Part shown: positions 42,088-53,663 of the stretch, piece after piece
Position numbering within the stretch: position 1 is the stretch's first letter
Layout: each line of letters begins with the position of its first letter
DNA from: Lucinisca nassula
Lineage: Eukaryota > Mollusca > Bivalvia > Lucinida > Lucinidae
DNA length: 64,000 bases
NCBI GenBank assembly: GCA_963580285.1
Contig: OY757012.1
Coordinates: forward strand, 173,249,994-173,313,993
Reading direction: 5' to 3'
Translations under genes and position numbers: made by a program
Notes under the pieces: generated by a model
Told to the model about the DNA's origin: nothing
Databases searched by the model: none
What the model saw: the letters and a program-made list of their open reading frames with translations, nothing else

Positions 42088-42190
42088 GACTTTTACTACC
42101 GGACGGCTAGCCATTCCTACGTGGGTTGGCTAGCCGTCCGGAACCGGACGAGCAGACTCGTTGGCTAGTCGTCCGGTACCGTCCGGTAAA
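42088..42190 (-). repeat. GTCCGGTACCGGAC-type inverted repeat, right arm
   Basis: ACTACCGGACGGCTAGCCAT .. GGCTAGTCGTCCGGTACCGT. Partner of 40,026-40,125. Confidence 0.85.
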
Positions 42191-42225
42191 ATACACATTA
42201 TCCTGAAACTTTGATTTATGGACAT

Positions 42226-42305
42226 CACGGCCCCTAACAAACTCGGCCCCTGACAAACCCGGCCCCTGACAAACTCGGCCCCCATTCAACTCCGTCCCTA
42301 AAAAC
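42226..42305 (-). repeat. GGGGCCGAGTTTGTCA minisatellite, inverted arm
   Basis: Four units of about 18 bp (CGGCCCCTGACAAACT). The reverse complement is at 44,770-44,855, flanked by matching GAAACTTT and GACATC motifs. The 71-codon ORF over it is a translation artefact. Confidence 0.8.
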
Positions 42306-42475
42306 TCAGTCCCTAGCAGCACTTGTTTTTGTTTCCGAGAATCAATTTGGAAGGTGGATAGGTAGTTTCACAGAAAGTTTGAGCATATTTATCGTTTTTA
42401 ATACGAATCTTTATCCGCGATAAAAGATCGCGGAAACCCATGCTATAATTGGCATGGTATTGGAATTGAGTGTTG

Positions 42476-42738
42476 CATCACGAAAACATGCCTATATCAT
42501 TTTGACCACATGCAACAACACTTTTATATAGTAAAACTGGGGTTTATAAGAGTTTATATAAATTTACTTTTTTCTTCTAAAAAACATAGATTGTTGGCTC
42601 TTGCAAGAACCGCCTCGTCGATGCCGTTTTTACAAGCACCCAAATCTGTCTGCTCAAAAACATAAATTGTTGGTACTTGTTGGAATGTGGTTCTAACAAG
42701 TACCCAAAATCTATGTTTATAGCAGAAATAAGAAAAAT
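42476..42738. mobile_element. MITE family A, right end missing
   Basis: CATCACGAAAACATGCC .. GGTTCTAACAAGTACCC .. AGCAGAAATAAGAAAAAT. Duplicate in copy B at 48,454-48,716. Confidence 0.8.
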
Positions 42739-42744
42739 CTGTTG

Positions 42745-42848
42745 CATGTTTCATCTCAATGTCGGGTAAAAGTCCCACAAGTGGAAGCAGCGTCTTCAAA
42801 ATGACCTAAAAGTGTTGACTGTGTCGTTAAACCCCAATTCAAACAAAC
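42745..42848 (+). mobile_element. SINE-like family 3, 3' fragment
   Basis: TTTCATCTCAATGTCGGGTA .. GTCGTTAAACCCCAATTCAA then ACAAACAAA. The 5' part is absent. Duplicate at about 48,723-48,826. Confidence 0.8.
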
Positions 42849-42921
42849 AAAAACAAATAGAAAACAATATAGGTCATGATATACATAGTTCTCCACGATC
42901 TGATTGTGCGTTGGGGATGTT

Positions 42922-43101
42922 CATTACGAAAACACTCCTATACAAATACATTGTCAATCTTGGGGTCAAAAATGGAAATGTTAAGATGAAAAATTGTGAT
43001 ATTTTTCTTATTTTGCTCGAAATATAGATTACGGGGGCTCGATCGATAGAACCGCCTCGATGGTTCTATCGAGAACTCACAATCTGTTTGTTTAGCAGAT
43101 A
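42922..43101. mobile_element. MITE family A, right end missing
   Basis: CATTACGAAAACACTCCTAT .. GGGGGCTCGATCGATAGAAC .. CACAATCTGTTTG .. ATAAGAAAAATAATG. Duplicate at 48,900-49,079. Confidence 0.75.
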
Positions 43102-43146
43102 TAAGAAAAATAATGTTTTAAGAAAGAAACTTAATTTTTCTGCCGT

Positions 43147-43248
43147 TCATGAAAGTATGAATGACAGCGTAGCGCTAGCAAGGTTTATATTAACTCCTCC
43201 GGTGTTAAGTTACTTTGCAGGCGATCCGCTGCTTTCATACTTTCATGA
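43147..43248. mobile_element. Small foldback element (TCATGAAAGTATGA ends)
   Basis: TCATGAAAGTATGAATGACA and CTGCTTTCATACTTTCATGA inverted ends over 102 bp, immediately beside a SINE. Duplicate at 49,125-49,226. Confidence 0.7.
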
Positions 43249-43535
43249 TTTGTTTTTGTTTGATTTGCGGTTTAACGTCCCCGTCAACACTAAAAAGTCA
43301 TTTGGGAGACGTTGCTTCCAATTTTGATGGACTTTTACCCGACATTAACATGAAATGACATCTCAAGCCCTGCCACCCAATGAAACCAATAGGGTTTATA
43401 AGCATGGACGGGCCGACTCGCATCGCTTTGCCTCTAAGCGGTTTACCAGTACTCGTGTGCGGGTCGGTTTCAGCTCTGCGTGGAAGTCATGATCATGCAG
43501 CCCATATATTTCTTCAAGCCCCGACTGGCGGGGCC
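43249..43535 (-). mobile_element. SINE-like family 3
   Basis: TTTGATTTGCGGTTTAACGT .. GACATTAACATGAAATGACA .. TTCAAGCCCCGACTGGCGGG. Duplicate at about 49,227-49,513. Confidence 0.85.
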
Positions 43536-43544
43536 GTCATATTT

Positions 43545-44084
43545 TCATGAACAGCCTCTAAGGCAACTAGGACATTAGGGTTTCTTAGACGCAATTTTGC
43601 TCTCGCACCTGGGCAGACAAAGGATGCTGTATACGAAACCTTGGTTAGACCTCAACTAGAGTATGCATCACCTGTTTGGCATCCCCATCTTAAAACTCAG
43701 GTTCAACAGGTTGAGAAGGTTCAGAGGACGGCTGCCCGATGGACCTGCAGGCGATTGCGGAACAGAAGTAGTGTTGGTGAAATGCTCGATGAGCTGGAGT
43801 GGCCATCGTTGTAGGCCCGTCGCGAGCAGTCCTCTTTAACCTTCTTTTATAAGATACACTCTGACACAGTGTCTCTTAATAAAGATAAATACTTGACCCC
43901 TGTGACTACCTCAACTCAAACAAGGGCATCAAAACTTAACAACAGTCAATATCGTAGGTACCAGGCCTATAGTGATGCCCTGAAGAATTCTTTCTTCCCT
44001 AGAACTATTCCCCAGTGGAACAGTCTTCCCTCCTCTGTGGCAAATGCCAAAACTGCAGAGGAGTTCAAAGCCCGCATGGTGTAG
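43545..44084 (+). pseudogene. LINE reverse transcriptase C-terminal remnant, copy A
   Basis: One frame reads through TRTLGFLRRNFALAPGQTKD, LVRPQLEYASPVWHPHL, VEKVQRTAARW and then, after a stop at 43,812-43,814, ARREQSSLTFFYKIHSD and PRTIPQWNSLPSSVANAKTA to a stop at 44,084. These are the post-palm segments of a CR1/Jockey-type LINE reverse transcriptase. The catalytic palm, with its DD motif, is not included. One in-frame stop makes it a pseudogene. It follows directly on SINE family 3 and precedes a poly-T tract. Only the 216-base 3' part has its own start codon (43,869), and that ORF should not be read as a gene. Confidence 0.85.
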
Positions 44085-44148
44085 ATTGGGACCAAGAGGT
44101 GTACACCTCTGAAAGCAGATTGTTAATAGTTTAAAGAACTCATCCAGT

Positions 44149-44199
44149 GTTTTTTTTTTTTTTTTTTTTTTGTTTGTTTTTTTTTTTTTTTTTTTTTTG
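44149..44199. repeat. Poly-T tract, length-variable between copies
   Basis: About 47 T in copy A against an interrupted T/G tract (50,130-50,166) in copy B. Confidence 0.9.
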
Positions 44200-44332
44200 G
44201 CTAAATTCCTAATTTAGCGCATCACCCATCTGAGGTAATGGCCAAGTATGACCGACTCAGTATATGAAGATAGATGGATAGATAAATAAAATTCATTTCT
44301 TAAATGAACACACCAATACCTCATGGGTTGAG

Positions 44333-44410
44333 GTCGGGTAAAAGTCCCACAAAATTGGAAGCAACTTCTCCAAAATTCCCTATACAATGTTGACGGGGGT
44401 GTCAAACAAT
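44333..44410 (+). mobile_element. SINE-like family 3, short fragment
   Basis: GAGGTCGGGTAAAAGTCCCA .. GGAAGCAACTTCTCCAAAAT .. AATGTTGACGGGGGTGTCAA. Duplicate at about 50,301-50,378. Confidence 0.7.
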
Positions 44411-44769
44411 CGAAATCATTGGTATTAATAGACAAAAAGGCTAATGTCTGTGGAATGGCCAAACCCTGCATATGATAATAAAAACAAAATGGTTCATGTT
44501 TTGTTAGTGCGCAACAGAACATACTAGTGACAGAGATGCAATTACACACTCATCAATCAATTAATTTATTAATTACATCGGAAGGTGAGTGACAGTGGAC
44601 CTACAGCAGCGTGTAATACACTGGTTCAATCAACGGCATTAGGTTCATCTAACTCATGTGAGATGGGTTACTCATAATTTCATCAAAAAGGGTTCAAAAG
44701 GTAATTAGGCATATGGTCATTAAAAATCGTTTAAGTCAATTCCAACACTAATATATACACATTCTAATT

Positions 44770-44855
44770 TTAGGGGCCGAGTTTGTCAGGGGCCGACTTT
44801 GTAGGGGCCGAGTTTGCTAGGGGCCGAGTTTGTCAGGGGCCGAGATGTCCTGTCA
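44770..44855 (+). repeat. GGGGCCGAGTTTGTCA minisatellite, second arm
   Basis: Five units of about 18 bp. Inverted relative to 42,226-42,305. Duplicate at 50,738-50,823. Confidence 0.85.
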
Positions 44856-44869
44856 CCGAAACTTTAAAT

Positions 44870-46140
44870 GAATTTCAAGCGTTATTAGGCGATGAACAAG
44901 AGACAAAAACCATAACTGTGGTTTTACTACTTTCTGAATTTATGGCCCTTTGAACAATAAACACGATGGTTTTAAGTTATTCCGTTATGTTTCAGTTATC
45001 TTATTTTTTTCAGAAATGCTAGGCATAATTAAGCAATCTGAAGAAGACAAGGGCCTTAACTCTGCATTAACTTCTTTTGGCGTAATGGCCCTTTGAACAA
45101 TGAAAGCAGTGGTTTATGTTATTTCCTGTGTCTGTCATGTAACTCTAAAATTGTTTGTTGTATTTCCATCAAACTTTACAAAACTGAATGCCATCATAGG
45201 ACGAAGTAGATGTGCAAAAAAACAAAAACATTCTGACCTTACTATTTTTTGGAATTATGATCCATTTAACATCGACAGTAGTGGTTTTGTTTATTTCATA
45301 TGCCTCATACGTAATTTGTAAGTATTTTTTGGATATTTTATGACCCTTTACAGAAATTAAAGCACCTTAAGACCAGATTCAGAATTCAGGAACCATAATT
45401 AATATTTCCTCATTTCGTGAGTTATGGCCCTTTGAACTCTTTTAAATGATTACTTTTGTCATTTCCAAATGCTGTTCTGTAATTTGAGATTTTCATTTCA
45501 AAAGCAGTAACACCAGATAAATGGTTCTTCTTTTCTGTACATCGTCTCATGAGGCTTTACATTCGACAAAGTTTCACGAAAACGGTCTCAACTCGTTTTC
45601 AAGTTACAGGGCGTGTACTAGTAAATAAAAAAACATGCGCTCGCGCGCACACACACACACACACACACACAGTCAAAACACTGTATTGAATAATAAGAAG
45701 GCCATGGCCACAAAGCCGAGCAACCAAGAATTATGGTTCTTGTCTTCCACATGTACTCATATAGTGTTTTTCAGTTCTGTAAAGTTTCATGAAAATGCAT
45801 GAGACGGTCATAACGTAACCCAAGGAATAACTAAAACCACTGTTTTCGAGTTTCAAAGGGTCATATTTTCAAAAGTAGTTATGAGCCAGAGTTATGGTCC
45901 TTGTTTTCTGCATATCGTTTTGCATTTCTGTTAAAACCACTGCTTTCATTGTTCAAAGGGCCATTATTCCGAAAGTAGTAAAGTAAGAGTTATGGTTCTT
46001 TTCTTCTGCACGTCGCTTTGCATTTCTGTTAAAACCACTTTCCATTGTACCAAGGGCGATAATTCCGAAAATAGAAAAGTCAGACTTATGGCTCTTGTCT
46101 TCAGTACATTGCCTGATTGTGCTTTGCTTATAATTCAAGT
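44870..46140. repeat. Divergent TTATGGCCCTTTGAAC repeat in opposed orientations
   Basis: TTATGGCCCTTTGAACAAT with AAACCACTG/CAGTGGTTT motifs occurs directly near 44,940, 45,088 and 45,430, and as its reverse complement (ATTGTTCAAAGGGCCAT) near 45,950 and partly near 45,840. (AC)n lies at 45,643-45,671. Duplicate in copy B at about 50,838-52,120. Confidence 0.65.
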
Positions 46141-46154
46141 TCCAGGATAAAAGG

Positions 46155-46525
46155 TTATTCTTTCTAAAATGACCACATATAAATAGAAAACGTATGATAA
46201 ATTTTCAAAAGATCTTCAGAAACGTAATGTCATATCAAAATACATATTTGGAAAAAGATGACATATAAGTGTATCTTAACTTCTATCATTTACCTGTAAA
46301 ATGTCTTTCTTAACTCGAAATGCAATAAATGCTGTGTACAATTATAGTTTTCATGCATACTTATAATAAATATACATCTCGAGATCATATAACAACAAAT
46401 ATGCAGAAACAAGTTAATAAGTGAAGATATTTCTCTTCACTTCTGACAAATAAATCTTTATCTCAATATATAATTTACTGGGATGATGACATATATGTCG
46501 TGATCTAATGAGACGTTTACGCTTC
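46155..46525 (-). repeat. Outer inverted repeat, right arm
   Basis: Reverse complement of 39,690-40,016 (CTCGAGATC, AAACAAGTTAATAAGTGAAG, ATGAGACGTTTACGCTTCCG). Duplicate at about 52,135-52,505. Confidence 0.8.
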
Positions 46526-46852
46526 CGTACAAGATTTTTTTTTAATTTTGCATGATATTACATCTCAACATTCTGCATCAAAACATGCAATAAATATATG
46601 TCACTGAGTTCGTTTAGGCGCCATGAGTGCCCAAAAACCGGAATCATTTGTATAGAAAGCAATGGGGCTCCGATGAAAATCGCCGAATTTCGCAAATTTA
46701 TAGTCAATAGAAAATATATACTGGCCCATAGAATGTTTCTAAAAACTGACATTTTGTGTCGTATTTATTTTTGATTAGAATGAGGTAAAATAAAGGCCTT
46801 GACAACCGAGTTAGTTTATGAGCTATCGCCGTGCAAGTCTGAACAAACTGAT

Positions 46853-47685
46853 GATGTTCCTCGTGCGGCATCCTATGGAGATTATATTTCGTAATTAGTT
46901 CGATTTGCCAGAGTGTCTAGTCATGTAACTGACTTTAACACTCGTAATAAATTGTTTACTGCTAAACTTCTAAATCTAATTTAATTTCGAAATTTAATGA
47001 TAGACTTAAATCTCTTCTGCAACAAGGTCGAATTTTAAGGTGACTTATAAATTCTGTAAAATATATACTTGCAATGATTTCAGTATCAATTTCTTAAAAT
47101 CATTCTTCCATATAAAACTATTGGGTACAACATAAATTGTATATGACAGACTGCATGCATGAGAGTTAACCCACTTTGCTTCCTCTTTAATTGCACGCCG
47201 GTGGGCCAGGCCTCAGATTCTATGGCGGTTCCAGCGTAAAAAAAAACTAACTTATGTAATGTTGGTTGGTACCTGATGCTTGTAATGTTGGTTGGTAAAT
47301 GATGCTCTGTCTCTGGTCGGGCCCATTGGAGGCTAACTGTTGGTTTTCTGTTGCTCCAGTATTTGTGTTATTTCTTGCTGTCGAGTCCTCACCGTTCTCA
47401 TCTCTGTGGTTGTTTGATTTTTGTGTTCTCGGAGATGTTGCACTGATGAGTTAGGAAGCCTTCATGCGGACTGAACAAATTATTTGTCTAAATCGCTACG
47501 AAAGCAAGGGTGAGGATTGCAGCCGCGTAAATCGATTTAAACCTCCCAGTGAAATTCTTTTCAATGCCCGTTCCAAGGCGGTTCTTCTGTCGCGGTTTAT
47601 TTTTTTACAGTTTGTCTTTGAATGTGTGCATCGCTTATATCTTTTTGTTTTGGATAGCCAATTTGGCCATTTGGTAGGAAAGTTT
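46853..47685 (+). pseudogene. Penelope-like RT element, 3' end remnant, copy A
   Basis: Positions 46,853-46,985 translate to DVPRAASYGDYIS, a stop, then LVRFARVSSHVTDF. This corresponds to the C-terminal DVPRAPSYGVYISQLIRFAR of the reverse transcriptase at 55,102-55,500. A further coding and 3' untranslated stretch follows, with CATGCGGACTGAACAAATTA and TCCAAGGCGGTTCTTCTGTC, also found in reverse complement at 54,190-54,520. It has stops and many indels and is more decayed than the minus-strand copy. It ends within copy A at the duplication junction. Confidence 0.75.
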
Positions 47686-49522
47686 TGATTGTTTACTATA
47701 TACCCCCATAGCATACTTCGTATGCCGGGGGTATAATTACCCCTAATTGATATTTCTTTGTCACTACCATGTTGAACAGATAGGTTCAATTTAATGTTAA
47801 TCTATCAAGCTCAACATCGGATTTTAATAATAACAATAATAATATAAAATAGAAATTATAACATTGACATAATAATAATAATCATAATAATAGTAATAAT
47901 AATAACTTTCACAGTGCCCGGACAAGGCTTTGAGTACAACAGTCTATTGCTATAGGGTCAATTACAATTATGCCCCTTACTTAAAGTTAGTAAAAAAAAT
48001 GGCGACAAACAGGTGATAAAAATACAGTTAGAGTAAATTAAAAATATTTTCATTACACTATGATAGACTTTTACTACCGGACGGCTAGCCATTCCTACGT
48101 GGGTTGGCTAGCCGTCCGGTACCGGACGAGCAGACTCGTTGGCTAGTCGTCCGGTACCGTCCGGTAAAATACACATTATCCTGAAACTTTGATTTATGGA
48201 CATCACGGCCCCTAACAAACTCGGCCCCTGACAAACCCGGCCCCTGACAAACTCGGCCCCCATTCAACTCCGTCCCTAAAAACTCAGTCCCTAGCAGCAC
48301 TTGTTTTTGTTTCCGAGAATCAATTTGGAAGGTGGATAGGTAGTTTCACAGAAAGTTTGAGCATATTTATCGTTTTTAATACGAATCTTTATCCGCGATA
48401 AAAGATCGCGGAAACCCATGCTATAATTGGCATGGTATTGGAATTGAGTGTGGCATCACGAAAACATGCCTATATCATTTTGACCACATGCAACAACACT
48501 TTTATATAGTAAAACTGGGGTTTATAAGAGTTTATATAAATTTACTTTTTTCTTCTAAAAAACATAGATTGTTGGCTCTTGCAAGAACCGCCTCGTCGAT
48601 GCCGTTTTTACAAGCACCCAAATCTGTCTGCTCAAAAACATAAATTGTTGGTACTTGTTGGAATGTGGTTCTAACAAGTACCCAAAATCTATGTTTATAG
48701 CAGAAATAAGAAAAATCTGTTTCATGTTTCATCTCAATGTCGGGTAAAAGTCCCACAAGTGGAAGCAGCGTCTTCAAAATGACCTAAAAGTGTTGACTGT
48801 GTCGTTAAACCCCAATTCAAACAAACAAAAACAAATAGAAAACAATATAGGTCATGATATACATAGTTCTCCACGATCTGATTGTGCGTTGGGGATGTTC
48901 ATTACGAAAACACTCCTATACAAATACATTGTCAATCTTGGGGTCAAAAATGGAAATGTTAAGATGAAAAATTGTGATATTTTTCTTATTTTGCTCGAAA
49001 TATAGATTACGGGGGCTCGATCGATAGAACCGCCTCGATGGTTCTATCGAGAACTCACAATCTGTTTGTTTAGCAGATATAAGAAAAATAATGTTTTAAG
49101 AAAGAAACTTAATTTTTCTGCCGTTCATGAAAGTATGAATGACAGCGTAGCGCTAGCAAGGTTTATATTAACTCCTCCGGTGTTAAGTTACTTTGCAGGC
49201 GATCCGCTGCTTTCATACTTTCATGATTTGTTTTTGTTTGATTTGCGGTTTAACGTCCCCGTCAACACTAAAAAGTCATTTGGGAGACGTTGCTTCCAAT
49301 TTTGATGGACTTTTACCCGACATTAACATGAAATGACATCTCAAGCCCTGCCACCCAATGTAACCAATAGGGTTTATAAGCATGGACGGGCCGACTCGCA
49401 TCGCTTTGCCTCTAAGGGGTTTACCAGTACTCGTGTGCGGGTCGGTTTCAGCTCTGCCCGGAAGCCATGATCATGCAGCCCATATATTTCTTCAAGCCCC
49501 GACTGGCGGGGCCGTCATATTT

Positions 49523-50063
49523 TCATGAACAGCCTCTAAGGCAACTAGGACATTAGGGTTTCTTAGACGCAATTTTGCTCTTGCACCTGGGCAGACAAAG
49601 GATGCTGTATACGAAACCTTGGTTAGACCTCAACTAGAGTATGCATCACCTGTTTGGCATCCCCATCTTAAAACTCAGGTTCAACAGGTTGAGAAGGTTC
49701 AGAGGACGGCTGCCCGATGGACCTGCAGGCGATTGCGGAACAGAAGTAGTGTTGGTGAAATGCTCGATGAGCTGGAGTGGCCATCGTTGTAGGCCCGTCG
49801 CGAGCAGTCCTCTTTAACCTTCTTTTATAAGATACACTCTGACACAGTGTCTCTTAATAAAGATAAATACTTGACCCCTGTGACTACCTCAACTCAAACA
49901 AGGGCATCAAAACTTAACAACAGTCAATATCGTAGGTACCAGGCCTATAGTGATGCCCTGAAGAATTCTTTCTTCCCTAGAACTATTCCCCAGTGGAACA
50001 GTCTTCCCTCCTCTGTGGCAAAATGCCAAAACTGCAGAGGAGTTCAAAGCCCGCATGGTGTAG
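49523..50063 (+). pseudogene. LINE reverse transcriptase C-terminal remnant, copy B
   Basis: Duplicate of 43,545-44,084, sharing the same internal stop (49,790-49,792). It has acquired one extra A near 50,018-50,022 that shifts the frame after PSSVA, so the 3' ORF now runs to 50,113 with an unrelated C-terminus. This private frameshift shows that copy B has changed since the duplication. Confidence 0.85.
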
Positions 50064-51615
50064 ATTGGGACCAAGAGGTGTACACCTCTGAAAGCAGATT
50101 GTTAATAGTTTAAAGAACTCATCCAGTGTTGTTTTTTTTTGTTTTTGTTTTTGTTTTTTGTTTTTTGGCTAAATTCCTAATTTAGCGCATCACCCAACTG
50201 AGGTAATGGCCAAGTATGACCGACTCAGTATATGAAGATAGATGGATAGATAAATAAAATTCATTTCTTAAATGAACACACCAATACCTCATGGGTTGAG
50301 GTCGGGTAAAAGTCCCACAAAATTGGAAGCAACTTCTCCAAAATTCCCTATACAATGTTGACGGGGGTGTCAAACAATCGAAATCATTGGTATTAATAGA
50401 CAAAAAGGCTAATGTCTGTGGAATGGCCAAACCCTGCATATGATAATAAAAACAAAATGGTTCATGTTTTGTTAGTGCGCAACAGAACATACTAGTGACA
50501 GAGATGCAATTACACACTCATCAATCAATTAATTTATTAATTACATCGGAAGGTGAGTGACAGTGGACCTACAGCAGCGTGTAATACACTGGTTCAATCA
50601 ACGGCATTAGGTTCATCTAACTCATGTGAGATGGGTTACTCATAATTTCATCAAAAAGGGCTCAAAAGGTAATTAGGCATATGGTCATTAAAAATCGTTT
50701 AAGTCAATTCCAACACTAATATATACACATTCTAATTTTAGGGGCCGAGTTTGTCAGGGGCCGACTTTGTAGGGGCCGAGTTTGCTAGGGGCCGAGTTTG
50801 TCAGGGGCCGAGATGTCCTGTCACCGAAACTTTAAATGAATTTCAAGCGTTATTAGGCGATGAACAAGAGACAAAAACCATAACTGTGGTTTTACTACTT
50901 TCTGAATTTATGGCCCTTTGAACAATAAACACGATGGTTTTAAGTTATTCCGTTATGTTTCAGTTATCTTATTTTTTTCAGAAATGCTAGGCATAATTAA
51001 GCAATCTGAAGAAGACAAGGGCCTTAACTCTGCATTAACTTCTTTTGGCGTAATGGCCCTTTGAACAATGAAAGCAGTGGTTTCTGTTATTTCCTGTGTC
51101 TGTCATGTAACTCTAAAATTGTTTGTTGTATTTCCATCAAACTTTACAAAACTGAATGCCATCATAGGACGAAGTAGATGTGCAAAAAAACAAAAACATT
51201 CTGACCTTACTATTTTTTGGAATTATGATCCATTTAACATCGACAGTAGTGGTTTTGTTTATTTCATATGCCTCATACGTAATTTGTAAGTATTTTTTGG
51301 ATATTTTATGACCCTTTACAGAAATTAAAGCACCTTAAGACCAGATTCAGAATTCAGGAACCATAATTAATATTTCCTCATTTCGTGAGTTATGGCCCTT
51401 TGAACTCTTTTAAATGATTACTTTTGTCATTTCCAAATGCTGTTCTGTAATTTGAGATTTTCATTTCAAAAGCAGTAACACCAGATAAATGGTTCTTCTT
51501 TTCTGTACATCGTCTCATGAGGCTTTACATTCGACAAAGTTTCACGAAAACAGTCTCAACTCGTTTTCAAGTTACAGGGCGTGTACTAGTAAATAAAAAA
51601 ACAACAACATGCGCT

Positions 51616-51653
<38 letters not shown>

Positions 51654-52831
51654 CAAAACACTGTATTGAATAATAAGAAGGCCATGGCCACAAAGCCGGG
51701 CAACCAAGAATTATGGTTCTTGTCTTCCACATGTACTCATATAGTGTTTTTCAGTTCTGTAAAGTTTCATGAAAATGCATAGGACGGTCATAACGTAACC
51801 CAAGGAATAACTAAAACCACTGTTTTCGAGTTTCAAAGGGTCATATTTTCAAAAGTAGTTATGAGCCAGAGTTATGGTCCTTGTTTTCTGCATATCGTTT
51901 TGCATTTCTGTTAAAACCACTGCTTTCATTGTTCAAAGGGCCATTATTCCGAAAGTAGTAAAGTAAGAGTTATGGTTCTTTTCTTCTGCACGTCGCTTTG
52001 CATTTCTGTTAAAACCACTTTCCATTGTACCAAGGGCGATAATTCCGAAAATAGAAAAGTCAGACTTATGGCTCTTGTCTTCAGTACATTGCCTGATTGT
52101 GCTTTGCTTATAATTCAAGTTCCAGGATAAAAGGTTATTCTTTCTAAAATGACCACATATAAATAGAAAACGTATGATAAATTTTCAAAAGATCTTCAGA
52201 AACGTAATGTCATATCAAAATACATATTTGGAAAAAGATGACATATAAGTGTATCTTAACTTCTATCATTTACCTGTAAAATGTCTTTCTTAACTCGAAA
52301 TGCAATAAATGCTGTGTACAATTATAGTTTTCATGCATACTTATAATAAATATACATCTCGAGATCATATAACAACAAATATGCAGAAACAAGTTAATAA
52401 GTGAAGATATTTCTCTTCACTTCTGACAAATAAATCTTTATCTCAATATATAATTTACTGGGATGATGACATATATGTCGTGATCTAATGAGACGTTTAC
52501 GCTTCCGTACAAGATTTTTTTTAATTTTGCATGATATTACATCTCAACATTCTGCATCAAAACATGCAATAAATATATGTCACTGAGTTCGTTTAGGCGC
52601 CATGAGTGCCCAAAAACCGGAATCATTTGTATAGAAAGCAATGGGGCTCCGATGAAAATCGCCGAATTTCGCAAATTTATAGTCAATAGAAAATATATAC
52701 TGGCCCATAGAATGTTTCTAAAAACTGACATTTTGTGTCGTATTTATTTTTGATTAGAATGAGGTAAAATAAAGGCCTTGACAACCGAGTTAGTTTATGA
52801 GCTATCGCCGTGCAAGTCTGAACAAACTGAT

Positions 52832-53662
52832 GATGTTCCTCGTGCGGCATCCTATGGAGATTATATTTCGTAATTAGTTCGATTTGCCAGAGTGTCTAGT
52901 CATGTAACTGACTTTAACACTCGTAATAAATTGTTTACTGCTAAACTTCTAAATCTAATTTAATTTCGAAATTTAATGATAGACTTAAATCTCTTCTGCA
53001 ACAAGGTCGAATTTTAAGGTGACTTATAAATTCTGTAAAATATATACTTGCAATGATTTCAGTATCAATTTCTTAAAATCATTCTTCCATATAAAACTAT
53101 TGGGTACAACATAAATTGTATATGACAGACTGCATGCATGAGAGTTAACCCACTTTGCTTCCTCTTTAATTGCACGCCGGTGGGCCAGGCCTCAGATTCT
53201 ATGGCGGTTCCAGCGTAAAAAAAAAACTAACTTATGTAATGTTGGTTGGTACCTGATGCTTGTAATGTTGGTTGGTAAATGATGCTCTGTCTCTGGTCGG
53301 GCCCATTGGAGGCTAACTGTTGGTTTTCTATTGCTCCAGTATTTGTGTTATTTCTTGCTGTCGAGTCCTCACCGTTCTCATCTCTGTGGTTGTTTGATTT
53401 TTGTGTTCTCGGAGATGTTGCACTGATGAGTTAGGAAGCCTTCATGCGGACTGAACAAATTATTTGTCTAAATCGCTACGAAAGCAAGGGTGAGGATTGC
53501 AGCCGCGTAAATCGATTTAAACCTCCCAGTGAAATTCTTTTCAATGCCCGTTCCAAGGCGGTTCTTCTGTCGCGGTTTATTTTTTTACAGTTTGTCTTTG
53601 AATGTGTGCATCGCTTATATCTTTTTGTTTTGGATAGCCAATTTGGCCATTTGGTAGGAAAG
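52832..53662 (+). pseudogene. Penelope-like RT element, 3' end remnant, copy B
   Basis: Duplicate of 46,853-47,685, with the same stop after YGDYIS. Unlike copy A, the element continues beyond a SINE insertion to about 54,085 (AACTGTCCTTTTGG .. GTTAATTGTATCGATTTCTG). Confidence 0.75.
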
Positions 53663-53663
53663 T

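Larger units (their letters stand above)
41717..47694. repeat. 5.98 kb tandem duplication, copy A
   Basis: Starts ACTATATACCCCCATAGC and ends AGTTTTGATTGTTT, followed at once by copy B with an offset of 5,978 bp. The two copies differ by scattered substitutions and by poly-T and (AC)n lengths, so they are not one stretch read twice without error. Confidence 0.92.
47695..53662. repeat. 5.98 kb tandem duplication, copy B
   Basis: Near-identical to 41,717-47,694, including the hairpin (47,699-47,735), MITEs (48,454-48,716; 48,900-49,079), the foldback (49,125-49,226), SINEs, minisatellites and RT remnants. (AC)n is longer (51,621-51,652). It ends at a SINE inserted in the Penelope-like tail. 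Confidence 0.92.

Noticed and set aside
42107..42322. 71-codon ORF repeated at 48,085 as a conserved small gene
   Set aside because: Conserved only because the 5.98 kb block is duplicated. It translates the CGGCCCCTGACAAACT minisatellite and a palindrome cluster.
41717..53662. The 5.98 kb repeats as LTRs of one giant element
   Set aside because: The copies are directly abutting with no internal region and contain many unrelated insertions. Tandem duplication explains them better.
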